Assembly: GCA_035048815.1 (NCBI GenBank) | Contig: JAUCBN010000025.1 | Location: 15,772,501 to 15,836,500 of the forward strand | DNA length: 64,000 nt | Direction: 5' to 3' | Source: Abelmoschus esculentus | Lineage: Eukaryota > Streptophyta > Magnoliopsida > Malvales > Malvaceae | Shown: positions 1 to 12,105 of the stretch, one piece after another | How the letters are laid out: each line of letters begins with the position of its first letter | Position numbering within the stretch: the stretch's first letter is position 1 | Notes under the pieces: generated by a model | What the model was told of the DNA's origin: nothing | Databases searched by the model: none | Seen by the model: only the letters and a program-made list of their open reading frames with translations | Translations under genes and position numbers: made by a program

Positions 1-138
1 GTATAGTTTAATATTGAGTGAGTCTGATTTTGCTTAGAATGCCTAGCAGATATGTTTTCCCTTAAAACTTAAGAAAGACCATGTCCATAATTTTATGAAT
101 CTCTGTTTCTTTGTCTTTGACTTGTATATTGCATCTAG

Positions 139-3100
139 GAAAACACACCTTCAGTCACTACCCAAAGGAATCTGCAAGATGGGCCCATTGCAACTACAGT
201 AACAGAAAGTGACTTGAAAGTGAGTGTTGAAAAGGAACTTGTCCCTCAAGCTGTGGAAGAGGACATGGAGGCTCTTTTGAGCACGTATGTTGTTCTTTTA
301 TTCTGTTCTAAGGTTCTTCCGTGAATTTCAGATGTTAATATCTATATGTTGCATTTGCATTATTTTACTAAATTATTCTTGTACCATCTTCCAAATTACT
401 GAGATGGTTAAATCACAGCTAAGTCATAGTTCTATCTATTTCTCCAGAAGAGAAAAGGGTGAGGGTCCGTATTCTAGCCATAATATCTGTCATTTCTTGG
501 AAATGGGGAAAACGTTTGAGGTTATGTGTTGGTTCTTTTTGTGGTCATGGTTCCTAGGAATATGATTCTGTTTTTTTTAAGGGAAGTCCATGATTCTTGA
601 TTTCTTTTCTTTTGTCATTTGTTTCATTTGCTTAATTGAAAAAAAAAATTGTCTTTGGTAAATGTTGGAGCTTCTCAATCCTATCCTAAAGTTTTTTTTT
701 ATCCTAACATGGTACACAGCTATGTCATGGGTTTTGGTGAAGCAGAAGCATTTTCTGAATGGTTGAAGCGGGAGCTTCAGGCTATGGAAGCAGCAAATGT
801 GCATGCCATTTCAGAAAGTCAACCTCTAGTAGATGAGGTATATTCTTCACATTTTTTTTTATTCTCAATTCTCATTGGTTCCATGTTGGGACCTGTAAAT
901 AAGAAAAAAAATAGCCTGCATTGTTCTTTTTCTTTTATGGCTCATCTGGTTTAGTTCCACCCCCTTATGCATTAGGTATCAAACAAACTTATTAGATATC
1001 CTATGCAGTCTTGTTTACTTCCATTTGAAATAAAATCAAGTGAACCATTTCTACCTTGATTTCTAGTTTCTTCTCCGAGAGCACTTTATTATGTTTACCT
1101 ACTCCAAAATAGTTCCTATGAAGATGTTGTGCTTGAGGAGCTTTTGTTTATATTTTCTCTTTCCTTGTGGCTTTTTTATTGTTTTATATGTTTAGGACAT
1201 TCTTTTGTTTGTTTGTTTTTTCATATGAAAATCTTGATCAAATTTGGTGATGCTGATATTCAGCACTATTACCAAAATTCTTCTTACTCACTAAGCTAAC
1301 TAATTATTCTTTTCTTTATCTTTCAGGTCTTGCAAGGGCTAGAGGAAGCAACAAGTTGTGTTGACCACATGGATGATTGACTAGGCATGTTCAACGTTAA
1401 ATTACGATATATGAGAGAAGATATTGAGTCGGTAGGAAACTTTTTATATACAGTCTATTAATATGTGGGATCTGTTTTCAACCTGTATCATCTGTCCTTG
1501 TTCCATCATTTATATGCTTCTACTTTGCTCCTAATTTTTGTATGAAACTAAATTATGAAGATTAAAATATGTATATACTTGACTTCCAACATCTGATCTC
1601 TTCATGTGTTGGTACGAACTTCATTTCACCATATACCAGATACAGACCCGGAATAACAAGTTAGAGATGCAATCTGTTAATAGTAAAACACTCATTGAGG
1701 AGCTTGATAAGCTTCTTGAACGACTGTGTGTCCCTTCCGAGGTATGTCATTGACAACTTTATTTATTTTATATTCAGCCTATGTATGTGGCCTGCATTTC
1801 CCCCAACAATGCTTTTCTATTGGATGTAGTATGCAGCATGTCTGATAGGAGGCTCATTTGATGAGGCTCACATGCTTCAAAATGTTGAAGCATGCGAGTG
1901 GTTAACTGGTGCTTTACGTGCCCTTCAAGTACCTAACTTGGATCCCACTTGTGCAAAAATGCGAGCCGTAAGAACTCCCCTCTCCCTTCCCCCAGTTTTA
2001 AAGTTTGTTAAGCAATGACACATGGTATTACCATTGAGTCTTAGTTTATAAAATTTTGTAGTACCTAACTTGGATTCTACGTTTTTTCCCCCTCTTTTTT
2101 GTCTTTATTTTAGGTTAAGGATAAGTGGGCAGAACTTTAAAAACTAAAAGCTACATTTGTACAGAGAGCTTCTGAGTTCTTGAGAAATTACTTTGCCAGT
2201 TTGGTGGATTTTATGATTAGTGACAAAAGTTATTTCTCTCAGTTTTTTCCTTCATTTTATTTTCATTTTTGATGACAAGTATAAACTTGGTTTCTAAGGT
2301 TCCTAAATGTTGGTCACATGCTTGATTTAAACAGAGGGGACAACTGAAGAGGCCTGATCATGCTGACTTGCGGTATAAATGCAGGACATATGCTCGCCTT
2401 CTGCAACTTTTAAAGGTCAAATTGTAGATCAACTCTAAAATTTGTAAAATATTGTATCTCAGTTTTTCTAATATATATATTTTTGTTCCTGTTTGTTCTT
2501 CGTCAGAAACTCATTTTGTCCTTTCCATGCACCCTTTACAGCTTGTATGACCTGGCCAATGTTGTGCCCACATTAGCCAAATTTTATCACCAAGCATGTG
2601 AAGCATATGAACAAGCATGTACACGACATATCAGCATGATAATATACTATGTAATACACCTTGGTGGCTTTTTTAGTTGCTTCACTCTGTTATTGTTAGG
2701 CAGTGACTCAATCTTTACAAATCTTCTCTCTTTGCAGCAATTTGAACGAGTTTTCCAGTTTTATCGAAAGATCGAGGATTTAATGTTTACAATTTCAGCA
2801 GAATAGGTTAGCATGCTAATGATTTTACTTTGCCAGGTTCTTAATTTATGAACCGAACAAGTCATAATGTGCATTCCTACCCTTCTTGTCTTTAGACATA
2901 TCCAGAATCCCATGAGAAACTGGAATAAACTTTTTTTTATGATGAAATTAGCAGCAATAGTCATCTCCAGACGTTTGCAGGTTGTTTAACAACTGAATGA
3001 TTTGGCTGACTTTGTCCTTCACAAATCTCAGATACCTCTTCAGCTTGGATTGTCTAAAATGGATCTACGGAAGATGTTAAAATCCAGTTTATCTGGGGTG

Positions 3101-3215
3101 AGTTAATCAAATTTGGAAACACATTGCCCTTTCATTTCAAATGTGGAATTTATATCTTGATTCTGTGTTTTCCAGGTCGACAAATCCATTGCTGCTATGC
3201 TATGTATAAGAACTT
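139..3215 (+). pseudogene. SEC3A: Exocyst subunit SEC3A, decayed copy with introns
   Basis: Translated pieces in order match plant SEC3A, the exocyst subunit that tethers secretory vesicles at the plasma membrane: about 139-287, 661-837, 1327-1431, 1639-1740, 1830-1968, 2114-2240, 2336-2415, 2541-2650, 2738-2804, 2990-3097 and a short end near 3177. Exons remain separated by GT-AG introns, so this arose by DNA duplication, not retrocopying. It is broken. A TGA at 1378-1380 replaces the Trp in the D-E-W-L context, a TAA at 2138-2140 replaces a Glu, and about 350 codons between the exon ending near 2415 and the SLYDLANVVPTLAKFYHQA exon are missing. The 5' part lies outside the window and the last exons are lost. 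The family is sure; that the locus is non-functional is very likely. Confidence 0.88.
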
Positions 3216-3441
3216 GCTGATAGTCATAAAATGATTATAAACTAATATTTGTTTATATTTTTTCTTAACCTGTTGATAAAGCAAATATTTAGCAGACACC
3301 GTGGATTAAACTAGGATGTAAACAATATTTTCTTTTTGTTTAGAAACACTCGTTGGGTTTTTTATGATGCACAGTACATTAAATTATATACACCAATAGT
3401 GCAACAAATATTACTTCAACTCTTTTACGTATAGGTGAGTT

Positions 3442-5287
3442 TTGTGTCAATATATTTACTTAAGGCTCAACACTGAAATTGTCAGATGGATTCGCGCACT
3501 GGTTTCTAACATCGGATTTGGCATTTTTAGTGGAAAACCCAATGTTGTTCAATCATGCTTGATAACAGAGAGTCATAAGCATGATTCTTGCATCAAATCT
3601 GGGTTTCAGAACAATCCCACCAACACGCACAACCTTAAAGCAACAAAAGGATCCTCCTCACCAAATCAACCCTGTAAGTCCAACAACAACAAAAGCGTAA
3701 GTTCCTCTGGTTTTTCTCGGTCTCGAGCATTTTCACAGAAACTCCCTTCCCCCCGAAAACTCAAGCTCTTTAACTTAAATTCAATAGGTGTGAGTGTTTT
3801 GATTTACACAAGGAGCTTATTTCATATGGAAAGGCATGGTCTTGGCAGAAACAAATTGTTAAACAAAAGCAAGCATTGATTCAAGAACATGAGGATTGCT
3901 CAGATTCTGTAATTATTCTTCAGCATAACCCTGTTTATACAATGGGCACTGGGAGCTCGGAAAAGATTTTGAATTTTGACATGAAGAAAGCTCCTTTCTA
4001 TGTTTATCAAACTGAACGAGGCGGAGAAGTTACATACCAATGTACCATGGTCCTGGACAGGTATAGTTTCAAAACCTACATGACGAATGTGAAATTAATT
4101 TGATTCACGTGTGATTCTATCTTTGGATTAACATCTTTTCTTTCACTACCTGTATTAAAATGTAGCTAGTTATGTATCCTATTATTAATCTCCGGAATCA
4201 AAAGATGGATCTTCATTGGTATCTTAGGACACTTGAGGAGCTGGTGATTCGTGTTCTTTCATCAACGTTTTCCATCAAGGCTTCTAGGATTGAAGGTTTA
4301 ACGGGTGTTTGGGTTGGTAAGATTTTTATTTATTTTGATGCTTGATATGTTTCCACTTAGTGAATGTCTAAGCAAGCTTATTCTGAGTTTGTCAGCCATG
4401 GTTCCACTGTTCTTTCCCTTTGATATTGAACATTTACTCTAGGATATTGCAGGCTGAGGAAATAAGCATATTTTTATTGATATTTTATTGTTAAAGTAGG
4501 ATGATGTTGTTTCCAATTGGCAAGGGATAAAATTGCATCCCCTGCCAGCCTGTGTGGCGCCATAACATTTTTCTCGTTTTGATTATTTGTTCTTGAATGA
4601 TGTACCTTTTGCTGGAAGTTATAAATGAAGGGAACAAAGAGGTTTTAGAGATTCACCCCATTCATTTTAGGACTTCAATTGAATTCTAAAGATACCAAGC
4701 AATCATTATGATTGTTATTCTCCGTCTGTTAATTGCCATGAAATTGAGGGTCCTGACATCATGGTAAATGGTGTTTAAGTCTCGGACCATGCTGTTTTTG
4801 CGTTGTCTAGTTGCTTGGACTAGCAGTAGGTAAAATGAAGAGTCCGTCACTGTCTACGACAATTGCACTTGTATCCATATTACAATGTCATTTTTCTAAT
4901 CTAATTTCATTAGTAGTAAAGAACCTTGGCCTCTGTGATTGTCTTTGATCTTTTGAAAGTTTTGCTGCAGGAAATCAGAAATTGGCTGCAATTGGTGTAC
5001 GAGTATCCAAGTGGATAACATACCATGGGTTGACACTTAATGTCATCACAGACCTAACTCCATTCAGTTGGATAGTTCCCTGTGGGTTACAGAATCGTCA
5101 AGTTGGAAGCATAAAGGGGTTGCTTCAAGAACTTCAGTCATCTACACGATGCAGTGAAGCGGTTAAACCGATTTTTGATGATGATGAGTTGATTGATATA
5201 TCCTACAAGTCCTTGATTAAGGAGTTTTCTGAAGTTTTCAATCTTGAAATCCATCTAAAGGCTATTGATTTTGGAGTGCCCTCATAA
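3442..5287 (+). pseudogene. LIP2P: Octanoyltransferase LIP2p-like gene with two frame breaks
   Basis: Exons encode a LipB-type octanoyltransferase, which moves octanoyl from acyl carrier protein to lipoyl-dependent enzymes, in plastids for LIP2p. Visible exons are about 3789-4060, 4166-4316 and 4971-5287, with phases that agree. Family motifs include TGTGSSE, RTERGGEVTYHGPGQ-type and GNQKLAAIGVRVSKWITYHG. Two problems are visible. The upstream open frame from 3442, a possible transit-peptide region, is in a different frame from the FDLHKEL start of the domain at about 3789, and the domain's own frame has a TAA at 3771. Also, an extra 8 bp near 4038-4045 splits the conserved GGEVTY|HGPGQ block, shifting frame before the first splice site. 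The catalytic Lys/Cys region in the last exon looks normal. It is either a recent pseudogene or an assembly error. Confidence 0.72.
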
Positions 5288-5912
5288 AGATGACAAAAAG
5301 ATAGAGGGAGAATGAACCTCCCTCCTAACTCCTTTAGCACCTTTAAAAAACCCACTAAGCCTCCATTCACAGAAATTGAATAACGTAGAGTAGTAATGCA
5401 AGCTTATGTTCTTCTGTTGCTAATATATTTGTTTTGGATGCTTTTCCCAGATTCAAGGAATGAGTATAATATATCAATGACCATGTCGTGGAGCATGACT
5501 AGTGCAAGGACTGCTTATGTTCTTCCGTCGCCGTTCGTCTTTTGAATGGGTGGTAAGGACTAGAACCAATTCTTACCCGGCGAATGGGTTTAGTTTAATT
5601 CCACCTGACTTGCAGCTTCTGCTGTAATCTGTTTTCTTTCTTTCGATGAAGTTTATTAATATGTTAAAAAATATCAGCGCTGTAGTCTTTCGGATAATTT
5701 GCTTTTCATAGAAGGGCTAAGAAAATTAACTGTTTCCGAAATATAAAACAATCGAATACATTAGAACATGAATATGAGGGATTTTACCATTATTAAATTT
5801 GGAAAAGAAAGGGAGAGAGTGTACCAGAAGCGTTATGCCCGAGTAAATAATACAACATACAGAAACAAAATGTGAGCACACACTTTTTTTTATTGTAATC
5901 TTCACCTGGAAT

Positions 5913-7569
5913 TTAGTTGTAGAGTTCAGGAGCAAGGCGAGGAGAGACGAGTGCTTCAAGCGGGGTAGATTTAATGTTCGTCAATCCAACAGTGCCGCTC
6001 ATGTCAATCAAACCATTGTTTGGCGTCGAGAAATTGAAGGCATGTAAGAAATTAGACATCGTCAAGTACAACATGTGAAGTGCAAACGATGTTCCAGGGC
6101 AGCTTCTCCTACCACTGCCAAAGGGCATCAGCTCAAAATGCTGACCCCTAACATCCACATCCTTGTGGGTTGTGAGAAACCTCTCTGGTTTAAACTCCGA
6201 TGGTTCTGGCCATACGTTAGGGTCCCTTTGGATCCTATGAAGGTTAATGATCAGACGAGTGCCTTCAGGGACTTCATAGCCTCCGATAGTGCAGCTTTCA
6301 CTGAGCTCACGAGGAGCTGAAAGTGGTGCAGGTGGATACATTCTTAATGTCTCTTTAACGACGGCTTGGATGTACACTAATTTGCCGATGTCTGATTCAT
6401 TCACAAACCTGTCCTTGCTAACATGGGCCTCCAGTTCTTCTTGAGCCTTTCGGAGCGTATGAGGTTTGTTTAGCATAAGCGAGAGACCCCAGATTAAGGT
6501 AACGGTTGTTGTGTCACTGCCTGCTAAAATCATGTTCTGCAATATGCAAGTTTCATGGTTTTTAGAAATCAGAACCAATTAATGGTGAAATCATTTTTTT
6601 AGAAAAAGAAAAGGAAAAAGATTGTACCAAGGAAGTGGCTTTGTTGATGGTGTCAGCATCATATCCAGCGAGGCTTGCACCTTTAAGAACAGAGTTCATA
6701 ACATCCATGAAATCCTTCTCCTTTTTGTTCTCTTCCCAATGTCCGTCCTTCCTGTGGTCATCGAGCCATCCATCGGCAATAACGTCCAACTCTTTAGCTG
6801 TTTTATTCATCCACTTCTCGTAGCCGCCCAAATCCAGACGTCGGAGAAAAGGGACTGCGTCGCCCAACACGAATATACCTGACAAGTGAAAGAAATCCCT
6901 TAAAGCCTTACGATACCTGGACACCACTTTCTGGTCTTCCTCCAAGGCAACATTATACCTCTTCCCGGCAACCGTCCTGAGAATGACGTTCAAAGTCAAG
7001 TCCGCAAAATGTTTCTTCATCTCAACCAACACCTTCCCAGAGCCATCCTTTTTCTCAGCCCAAGTCCTGTATAGTTGTTTTAGTGACCCTTGTATTTCGG
7101 ACACAAACACTTTCTTGAGCTGATCGATCCTGTGGTTGGATAGCACCTCCAACATTGTTATTTTCCGCATTTCACGCCAGTATTGTCCGTAGGGAGAGAA
7201 CCCGAACATGGCATAATTGTAACCCAGATGTTCAGCGGCTGCAAATTTGGAACGAGAGGAAACAGCCATATCATTAGTAGTAAATATCTCCTTGGCAACA
7301 TCTCTGGAATTCACCACCAGAGCTGGATGAACACCGATGCGGATCATGTAGGCTGGTCCATATTTATCAGCCAAGTTTCCCAATGTTTCATGAGGGGACA
7401 AAGGTCCCCCCAACATCGGGAGGTGACCGATTAATGGCCATGCACCACCTGCTACAGGTGCAGCTTTTCCACCGCTTCCCGAGCTAGACTTTTTGAGTTT
7501 GGTGTACAAAAACAGTAGTGTTATGGCTAACACCACTGCGTAACCAAAAGTGGGGAGATCAAAATCCAT
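5913..7569 (-). CDS. Cytochrome P450, CYP82D-like
   Basis: Two exons, 7569-6628 and 6536-5913, join in phase 0 with GT/AG ends to give about 521 residues, normal for CYP82. The N terminus is a membrane anchor (residues about 8-25) followed by a short Lys/Ser/Gly linker and a Pro-rich hinge (GGAWPLIGHLP). P450 hallmarks are the I-helix AGSDTT at about 319-324, ETLR (K helix), PERF, and heme loop FGSGRRSCPG with Cys near 460. CYP82D enzymes hydroxylate specialised metabolites such as flavonoids and sesquiterpenoids; some cotton members act in gossypol formation. The substrate cannot be read from sequence. The protein would sit on the endoplasmic reticulum with a reductase partner. The start Met is the first in frame and lies about 70 bp after a TATA box. 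No break is seen. Confidence 0.9.
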
Positions 7570-7637
7570 CGCTGCTCAGATAGAGAGTGCAGAGATGTTC
7601 TTCAGAAGTTGATGAGGAGAGTTGTTGCGTATAGCAC

Positions 7638-7648
7638 ATATATATATA
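7638..7648 (-). promoter_or_regulatory. TATA box of the CYP82D-like gene
   Basis: An alternating TATATATATA run lies about 70-80 bp upstream of the P450 start codon on the minus strand, a usual distance for a plant core promoter with a short leader. Confidence 0.55.
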
Positions 7649-7652
7649 GCTG

Positions 7653-9460
7653 GTCTGGCCAAGCAGGTCAAGCTTATTCTATTTTATTAAAGATCGTTGT
7701 GTCATCGGTGTGGAAAAGAGTTTCCGTGGCATACTGATCTAGGCCAAGCAGGTCAAGCTTCTCCATCCATGCTTGTCAATAACGACGACCAAATTAAGAT
7801 CGAAAAATCCTAAATCAAATTTAAATTACTTAAATAATAAATTTTAAATCTTAAATTATAAATTTATTATTTTAAAATAAAATATAAAAGTAATATAATT
7901 AAGGGATATACGATTATCATCCAAAAGATAAGTATTTTATACTCTTGTCCTCTCTTGAGTAGGTAAAAGGGTCCTGCTTGGCGGCTTTTACCAGTATTAC
8001 TTTATTTCATACGTATATTAATTTACACAGTTTCCTTGGACTTTTTAGCTGCTTGTCGTCACTCATCTCCCGACGTCCATGGGGGGTTGTATTTTTATTT
8101 ATTAAGCCTTTGAAAATTCAAAATTCACCACAGTGACGTAGGCTCTAAAATATAATAAATACATGAAAAAAATAAAAGAACTTTTTTTAATATTTTCTTT
8201 CAAGAATTTAGTTGAAAATGTATATTTTTTAATAATATTTTAAAAATTATTATTTTTTTATTTTTATATTAAAAAGTTTAATAAACTCTCCATCTCCTAA
8301 TATATAATCCTAACCCTCCCTTTCCCGTGGCGCAAACTTAATCAAAAGTTCAGTGGACCATTTTATTTTAAATTCTTTTCGTTTAATTCAGCATACTAAA
8401 TTTAATATTAAATAAAAATAATTATCTCTCTATTAGATACTTTAAATATCGGTTAAAAATAATACTCTCAAACAATATTTTTACGACTTTACATGTATGG
8501 TGGAGAGTGACCGGAGACCATTATATTGTCGAGTTAAACGATATAAATATCATATATTATAATGCTATCTCATTTTATTATTATTATTATTTTTATTATT
8601 ATTATTTTATTTTCTTATATATTAATAAGAATTTTTGTCTTCATGGTAAACGTTTTTTCTGTCCTTGTGACACGTTTTTCGTTTTTATTTTTATAATTTA
8701 TTTCATCTGTCCTTATGGCATGATTCAACATATTCTAGCAGCCGTTTGTCGTAGAGATTATCAATGTTAATTTTTTATTATGATTTTATCGGTGATCATT
8801 GATGGTTAGATCCCCAGTCGGTTGATGGTTGTGTACTAATATAATCCTGGATAGCGGAACATTCTGCCTGATGGTTTAGATCGCTCACCACTCCTTTTTC
8901 GCTCGTTATGTGTCTCGATTGAACAGAGACAAGGAGATTCAGGAAGCTTCTGAATTTTGATGGTATGCTTATCTTCATAGAAAATAAAAGCGTGAGTTTC
9001 ATAAAATTGATGTAAAATTCGGATGTATATTAAATTTAGAATCAATTTGACCTTAATTTTTATTATAATATATTTTTAAAAAAATTAAATGGGATTCTAT
9101 AGAATTAATGTAAGTTCTTTTAAAAAAAATATTAAAATTAATCGTACTTAATTTATATGGATATGAGGTTAACAATAGAAGTTTTATACTTTAAAATTTA
9201 TTTTAATCTGATTATATGAAAATTCTGATTCCATAATCGTCTAAAATTCATCTGAGAAAAATTACTTGCCCATATTTTACACGTCACGACCAAATTGGTA
9301 ATAATTTTTGAATGAGACTCATCATGAGGTGAAAAACAAGAATGGTAAAAAACCCAGCCCAACATCGTCAACATTTAAAACCCTAATATTCAATCTCATA
9401 CTCCCATCCTTCCACGTTGCTCTAAGTAAATAGTATTTGCTGTTTAAAATGGGAGAAATA
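7653..9460. other. AT-rich intergenic DNA
   Basis: Upstream region of the P450. It holds AT-rich simple sequence (TTA-type runs near 8575-8625) and short scattered open frames with no family resemblance. I see no gene, RNA or clear transposon ends here. Confidence 0.5.
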
Positions 9461-9808
9461 GGGTAAACTACGTAAATCATCCCTTAATTATACTTTAATT
9501 ATTTTTTATATCTCTTGACTATCAAATATTACAAATTGGTCCATTGACTAACTTTTTATACAAAGTGGTCCTATGCCGTTAAAGATTTGATGAGAAATTG
9601 ATGTGGATGTTAACATGCTGACTTGGATAACCATGTGACATCCTCAATCTCTATAATCTAAGTCAGTATGTTAACTTCCATATCAATTTCTCGTCAAATT
9701 TTTAACAATACGAGACTACTTTGTATAAAAAAAGTTAGTCAATAGACTAATTTATAACATTTAATAATCAAAAGATATAAAAAATAATTAAGATATAATA
9801 GTTTATCC
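9461..9808. repeat. Foldback MITE-like element, about 350 bp
   Basis: The first about 115 bp and the last about 115 bp are imperfect inverted copies: the left end starts GGGTAAACTAC and the right end closes with TAGTTTATCC. Both arms contain a block reading ACTAACTTTTTATACAAAG on one strand. There is no coding capacity. I could not settle a target duplication, so the superfamily is open. Confidence 0.75.
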
Positions 9809-11118
9809 AAAAAATATGGTGCAGTCAAGATCAGTTCCAAATCTCCAGCAGCATCCTACCACGTGGACTGCCAAACTTTAATTTTAAGTCCACAAGACAA
9901 GAGTGGTTTGGTAACATAAATTAAATTGTAATTTAATGAATAGTCGAGATTAGTTCAATTTAATTAATCACAAAATATAATGAAATTGTTTCAAAATATA
10001 TATATATATTAATTCGTTATATATATTATATATATATCGTCTTCTAATCTATCTTATATTGGTATAATTTATTTTAATAATTTGATTTTAACTTTAGATT
10101 TTATTTTTAAAAGTGAAATTATTAGGCAAGATGTATTTTAATGTTTAATTTGTTAGGTGTTATATTCAAAATTTTAATATTATTTCCCAAATTACAATGA
10201 AATCAAGTTGTAATTATCTTTGCTTCCTATTATTTGCGATTAATTAATCAATATTGATTATTAGTGATAAATACTTTGGGTCTATTCAATATTGTCGCCA
10301 ATATTAAATCAAGACTTATTTTTTAATGCACAATGATGTTATACCCTAGTCAAACTTGTCAACAAAATAGGCAGAGAATATCTGGCATATATAATATACT
10401 ATTTTGTTTTATTTTTTGGAATTATTTTATTCTAAAAAGGATAAAATATTATAGAGAGTAAAATATTTTTTTTTAGTTTCAAGAGTCATAATAATAATAT
10501 TTTATTCAAGGGGTCATGTGACCCTAAGATCTTATTAAGTTATGTCTCTGTTCTCCAAAATTAAAATGATAATTTAATTTTCAAAATATTTATTTATTTT
10601 TATTTTTAAATTTATTTTTTTAATTTTAAAATTAAATACTTTTTCTAAAAACAAACCTCTAAAACTGAACGTAACCTTAAATTTTCTGATTTTTTTACTA
10701 ATTTTATGTCTATTGTGATCAACATTCAACACTGATGATAATAATAATTACAAAACCGTAACTTGTCTATATCGTCTTTTTTTTATTCAGCTACAGTGGT
10801 TAATAGTATCTGTTTCAGAATATATTCTTAACCTTTCAACATTGATCGCTCAGTCACTGTGCTGACAGTACTGGTGCTCGAATCCGTAACCTCTAAGAAC
10901 AATAATCATTTCTTTAACCGATGAAGCTAGATTATTCGTACAACTTATCTATATCGTATAATTTGAACAAATGGGCCTAAAAAAATAACCAGAGGATGAT
11001 TATCTCCTTGGAGTACTTGCAACTTAATTAATCTATAGAGTCGTTAGTATTGCTATTCAGTGCGCGTTGATTGGACCCATTTCTTATCTCTTATCCCGTC
11101 CTACGTTCACACTTCTAA
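9809..11118. other. AT-rich intergenic DNA
   Basis: Very AT-rich, with an AT dinucleotide run at about 9996-10040. No open frame with family resemblance and no repeat ends were recognised. Confidence 0.5.
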
Positions 11119-11213
11119 GGCCTGTGCCTGTCAGCTCCCTGTATGCGACAGTAGCATGCAAATCTTGGCTACAATCATGTCAGTGGACATGGAGATTGGA
11201 GGCAAGCATGGCC
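11119..11213 (+). other. Possible decayed MIR160-like hairpin
   Basis: The left arm reads TGCCTG, three extra bases, then GCTCCCTGTATGC (11125-11145), which resembles the miR160 mature sequence with a 3 nt insertion and one change near its end. The right arm (about 11187-11213) contains GGAGGCAAGCATGG, like the miR160 star strand, and the arms pair imperfectly. A functional miR160 would be nearly invariant, so this is at best a relic. Chance resemblance is quite possible. Confidence 0.2.
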
Positions 11214-11373
11214 ATACCTAGCTCAATGTTTCAGAGTGTGCACCGAATGCGAAATTGATTGACATAAATTGTCTCAGATATTAATTTCGCACTAGGGATT
11301 GACCCACATGTTCATGGTTGGGGACCCTCCTGAAAAGTTTGCACAGCACCACTATAGGATATGGCATAGAAAT

Positions 11374-11909
11374 AAGGATGTACATTCGATTAATTTGGTC
11401 GATGATCGAATTAAATTAATTAAAATCGAATTAATCAAAAATTTTGAAACCTTGATTATTAATCGAACCGAATTATCCATAATCGAATTAATCGAACCAA
11501 AATTATTTTGGTTAATTAGCCAAACTAACCGAACCGAAATTATTTTGTTTAATTAGTCAAATTAATCGAATTAATCAAAATTTATTATGCTAAAATAATT
11601 TTTTAGTCACTAAACTTTAATTTTAAGCTAATTTAATAAAAAAATAGTAACCATTTTATAATATAAATAAATTTAATAAACATTTTATAATTATTAAAAG
11701 TTAAATGACTAAATATATATAATATTTAATATATAATAATTTCGGTTAATTCGACTAATTAATTGGTTTCGAATCAAATTAATCGATAACTGAATTTTCA
11801 AAAAAAATTAACCATTAATCGAATTTACCTAAACTCAACCGACCAAATTAACCAAAATAATTTTGATTCATTCAATTAATTCGATTAAAACCGAATAATA
11901 CACACCCTT
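11374..11909. repeat. Inverted-repeat element rich in TCGATTAAT motifs
   Basis: The left end (AAGGATGTACATTCG) is mirrored by the right end, whose reverse complement reads AAGGGTGTGTATTATTCGG. The interior is made of shuffled ATTAATCGAA / CCGAACCG words on both strands. No coding capacity. It looks like a non-autonomous foldback element. The small open frame across it has no family resemblance. Confidence 0.6.
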
Positions 11910-12105
11910 GCCCTATAAATATAACAGTATTCTAGCCTTCTTTGTTTTCCACATTCCCATCAAAATTACATGGAACAAAGACGATCCCAAGACGTTCACA
12001 ATGCCAGCAAAGCTTACGTGGAACAAGATATTTATGCAAGTTAGACTTGCATTTCCACCCAAATTACAGGAAAAAACATTATATTCGCTGGTTTTACTAT
12101 GGTGT

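Noticed and set aside
6622..7434. Plus-strand open frames within the CYP82D gene
   Set aside because: Antisense shadows; the minus-strand P450 frame has all family motifs.
11067..11556. Two small open frames near the MIR160-like hairpin and the inverted-repeat element
   Set aside because: No recognisable domain; the second is made of the element's ATTAATCGAA words.
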